A DNA stretch of 6,667 nucleotides from a bacterium (GTDB lineage: Bacteria > Babelota > Babeliae > Babelales > Chromulinivoraceae). Below, in pieces: positions 4,648 to 6,667 of the stretch. Position 1 is the stretch's first letter, and the number at the start of each line of letters is the position of its first letter. The notes under the pieces are model-generated. The model did no database searches and was not told the origin of the DNA. It was given only the letters and a program-made list of their open reading frames with translations. Location of the stretch: assembly GCA_947377595.1 (NCBI GenBank), contig CANCGK010000052.1, positions 1 to 6,667 on the forward strand, read 5' to 3'. The translations under genes and the position numbers were made by a program.

Positions 4648-6667
4648 TTAAAACGCTTGACCTAACGTTAAATACCACACATACGGTGATTCAAATTCAG
4701 GATATTTACGATCTAATTTAAAAGCCAAATCAAATCGAATCGGACCAATAGGAGTATTATAACGAAATCCAAAACCTGCTCCACCAAGCATATTATCTGG
4801 CGCATCTTGCATCATGCTATCTTTAACAAGCAAACCAGTATCTGCAAAAATAGCTCCTTGTAGCTCATAATAGATAGGAAAACGAAATTCAAAATTACAA
4901 TTTACCATGGTTCTACCACCTTGAGGAACATATCGCCATAAGTCATCTGCAGCTGGAGGTAATCCAACATGAGGAGCAGGAATAGGTTTTGTTAATAACC
5001 CAAGAGGAGGGCAATAATCACGATCATAGCCACGCACCGTATTTGCTCCACCAAGATAAAAACGATCAATTGGTAAAATTTCATTATATTGTCGATTAAA
5101 AATATGCCCAATCCTTGTACGAATTGCACAGACAGTTTTTAATGAACATGGCACATATAATGCATATTCTCCAATGCATTTAAAAAGACTTGTTTGATTT
5201 TGTAAATCTGCCATTGCAAGAAAAGAAATCAATGCACTATTACCAGATTTTGGATTAACGATATTATCAACATTTGTCCACATTAATGATGGTTGTGCAA
5301 AAAAATAAGCGAATTTTTTTTCAAACAATAATGGATTATAATCAATACTTATGCCAATATCTGCAATATTTGCTTTACTAACACCTTTAAATTCTAAACC
5401 TATACTCATTCCTAGATTAATATGCTCATGTTTTTCTTGCAAACCAAATAAAACACCTTGTTGAAATGCATTATAAATAGAAATATCACTTCCAATAAAT
5501 AATGGCTGTAAATAATGATTATCATACAATTTAATTTGAGATCGAATCGGGCGCTTAAATAACCATGGCATTAAATATTGCATAGAAAAGTTTTCGTAAA
5601 ATCGAGTAAAATCTGCTTCGATAATCGCACGATCTCCAAATTTAAATGGATTATTGACAATCGCTGTTCCACCAACTTTATAAGAAAAACCTTGCTGCAA
5701 AGAAAAATCTTTACCTACTTGCTGACAACCAATCCGAGCACGCATTTCGTACTTATCGGCCTCGATTAGCTTAACGCCAACGGGTATATGACCTTGTTCA
5801 TCAATTTGCTTGTAAGCATAAACATGCGCTGTATCAAATAATTCTAAACCTCGCAAATTTGCAAGTGATTTTTCTATCTTTTTTTTATCCCAAATTTGCC
5901 CTTGTTCAATACATAGTTCTCGTTGTAAAAACTTAAATGGAATACGAGAATTACCAGATACAATAAATTTACCAAAATGCACTTGCTCTTTATCAAGATG
6001 AACGGTCCAGATAATATTCATAGCATCAAAAGTCCCAGTCAAATGATAATCAACCAAAACTTTATGGTACCCAGCGTCATGAAAATAATGTAAAAGCCAA
6101 TTTTTTTGAGTCACAATCCAGCTACGATTAAATGGCAAACTTGTTTTCAAAGAACTTAACTGTAAAAATGGTCCTTGTGATAAAAGTTCTTGATATCCAA
6201 CAATATCAACTGATTGCAATTTTCGAGAGATCCCTTCATCAAGCGTCAAAATAATTTTATAATTATTGTCATGATAAGCATCTTGATGCAATGGCAATTT
6301 TATAAATTCTTCTTTAACAACTTTTATGTCCCAAAAACCTTGTCGTGCATATAATTGTTTTAAATTAAAAATGGCTTGGGTAAATACATCACGATCAAAA
6401 GGTTTATCTTGAATCTGCTTGCAACATTCTGTGACAATTTGTTGTGTTGGAATATTAAAGTTATCTTTAATTTCTATAGATTTGATTATAGCTCTACGCC
6501 CTTCATCAATTATGCAAAAAGTTTTATTTGGCTCTTCTTTTATAGAAACCTGAACATCCCAAAATCCTTTATTTTTATATAACGATTCGATTTCGTCAGA
6601 TAAAATAGCTCCTGGAAAATGCCAAGAGGAAGATCCATACATTAAAATATTTTCTAAAAAATGATCT
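4648..6667 (-). CDS. Omp85-family outer-membrane assembly protein (BamA/TamA-like), 5' end outside window
   Basis: The protein belongs to the family that folds and inserts beta-barrels into the outer membrane. Numbering from the Met at 6642 gives 664 residues, but the frame stays open for eight more codons (DHFLENIL) to the right edge. That Met has no ribosome site and falls inside a domain, so the true start lies outside. Visible parts: the end of one POTRA domain (to about 48, with LYKNKGFWDVQV), then POTRA domains at about 49-136 (LYARQGFWDIKV), 138-219 and 221-296, then a 16-strand-type barrel from about 298. The conserved lid-loop motif is GGANTVRGYDRD (531-542). The end has IGPIRFDLAFKL and finishes in GQAF with a terminal Phe, the usual barrel signal. 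Three or more POTRAs fit BamA or TamA; I cannot decide without the N-terminus. The gene is followed by the hydrolase-like gene, probably in one transcript. Confidence 0.93.
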   Translation of the reverse strand, partial: DHFLENILMYGSSSWHFPGAILSDEIESLYKNKGFWDVQVSIKEEPNKTFCIIDEGRRAIIKSIEIKDNFNIPTQQIVTECCKQIQDKPFDRDVFTQAIFNLKQLYARQGFWDIKVVKEEFIKLPLHQDAYHDNNYKIILTLDEGISRKLQSVDIVGYQELLSQGPFLQLSSLKTSLPFNRSWIVTQKNWLLHYFHDAGYHKVLVDYHLTGTFDAMNIIWTVHLDKEQVHFGKFIVSGNSRIPFKFLQRELCIEQGQIWDKKKIEKSLANLRGLELFDTAHVYAYKQIDEQGHIPVGVKLIEADKYEMRARIGCQQVGKDFSLQQGFSYKVGGTAIVNNPFKFGDRAIIEADFTRFYENFSMQYLMPWLFKRPIRSQIKLYDNHYLQPLFIGSDISIYNAFQQGVLFGLQEKHEHINLGMSIGLEFKGVSKANIADIGISIDYNPLLFEKKFAYFFAQPSLMWTNVDNIVNPKSGNSALISFLAMADLQNQTSLFKCIGEYALYVPCSLKTVCAIRTRIGHIFNRQYNEILPIDRFYLGGANTVRGYDRDYCPPLGLLTKPIPAPHVGLPPAADDLWRYVPQGGRTMVNCNFEFRFPIYYELQGAIFADTGLLVKDSMMQDAPDNMLGGAGFGFRYNTPIGPIRFDLAFKLDRKYPEFESPYVWYLTLGQAF

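Noticed and set aside
5578..6582. Short plus-strand frames at 5578-5769 and 6376-6582
   Set aside because: Both are antisense to the Omp85 coding sequence and show no supporting signals.
6640..6642. ATG as the true start of the Omp85 protein
   Set aside because: The frame is open upstream to the window edge, there is no ribosome site, and the Met falls within a POTRA domain.

Overview
The window is AT-rich bacterial DNA from a Gram-negative (two-membrane) organism. The evidence is an Omp85/BamA-type barrel protein, a second predicted outer-membrane barrel, and two small proteins with signal peptides. The low GC content, TAA stops, small lineage-specific exported proteins, a decayed AAA_14/DUF4143 ATPase and a barrel with the look of those in Candidatus Dependentiae (TM6/Babeliae) make a host-associated Dependentiae-like genome my best guess. 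This is an impression from sequence style, not a proven placement.

Layout, left to right. (1) Positions 1-373, minus strand: the N-terminal 124 residues of an exported protein that runs off the left edge. (2) Positions 374-784: no intact gene, but copy A (460-623) of a 164-bp dispersed repeat. (3) Positions 785-1394, plus strand: remnant of an AAA_14/DUF4143 ATPase that has lost its N-terminal ATPase core and a central block, and changes frame at about 1115. (4) Positions 1395-2780, minus strand: a putative outer-membrane beta-barrel protein with a TTG start. Its stop directly abuts the stop of the pseudogene. (5) Positions 2781-3198: copy B of the repeat (2877-3040) and a long imperfect hairpin. 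(6) Positions 3199-3627, plus strand: a small exported helical protein. (7) Positions 3677-3746: a weak hairpin, then a strong bidirectional terminator. (8) Positions 3751-4569, minus strand: an alpha/beta-hydrolase-fold protein whose catalytic serine and histidine are missing. (9) Positions 4648-6667, minus strand: an Omp85 (BamA/TamA-like) protein, open to the right edge and therefore 5'-truncated by the window.

The Omp85 gene and the hydrolase-like gene lie in the same direction, 78 bp apart, and end at the shared terminator, so they may be one transcription unit. Most of the encoded products act in or beyond the inner membrane: Omp85 would insert barrels such as the 461-residue protein, and the small exported proteins are periplasmic or secreted. 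The most interesting points are the repeat, which has a compensatory base change in a hairpin and sits 86-97 nt upstream of two genes for exported proteins, and the apparent pseudoenzyme next to the Omp85 gene. I found no tRNA, rRNA, CRISPR array or intact mobile element.
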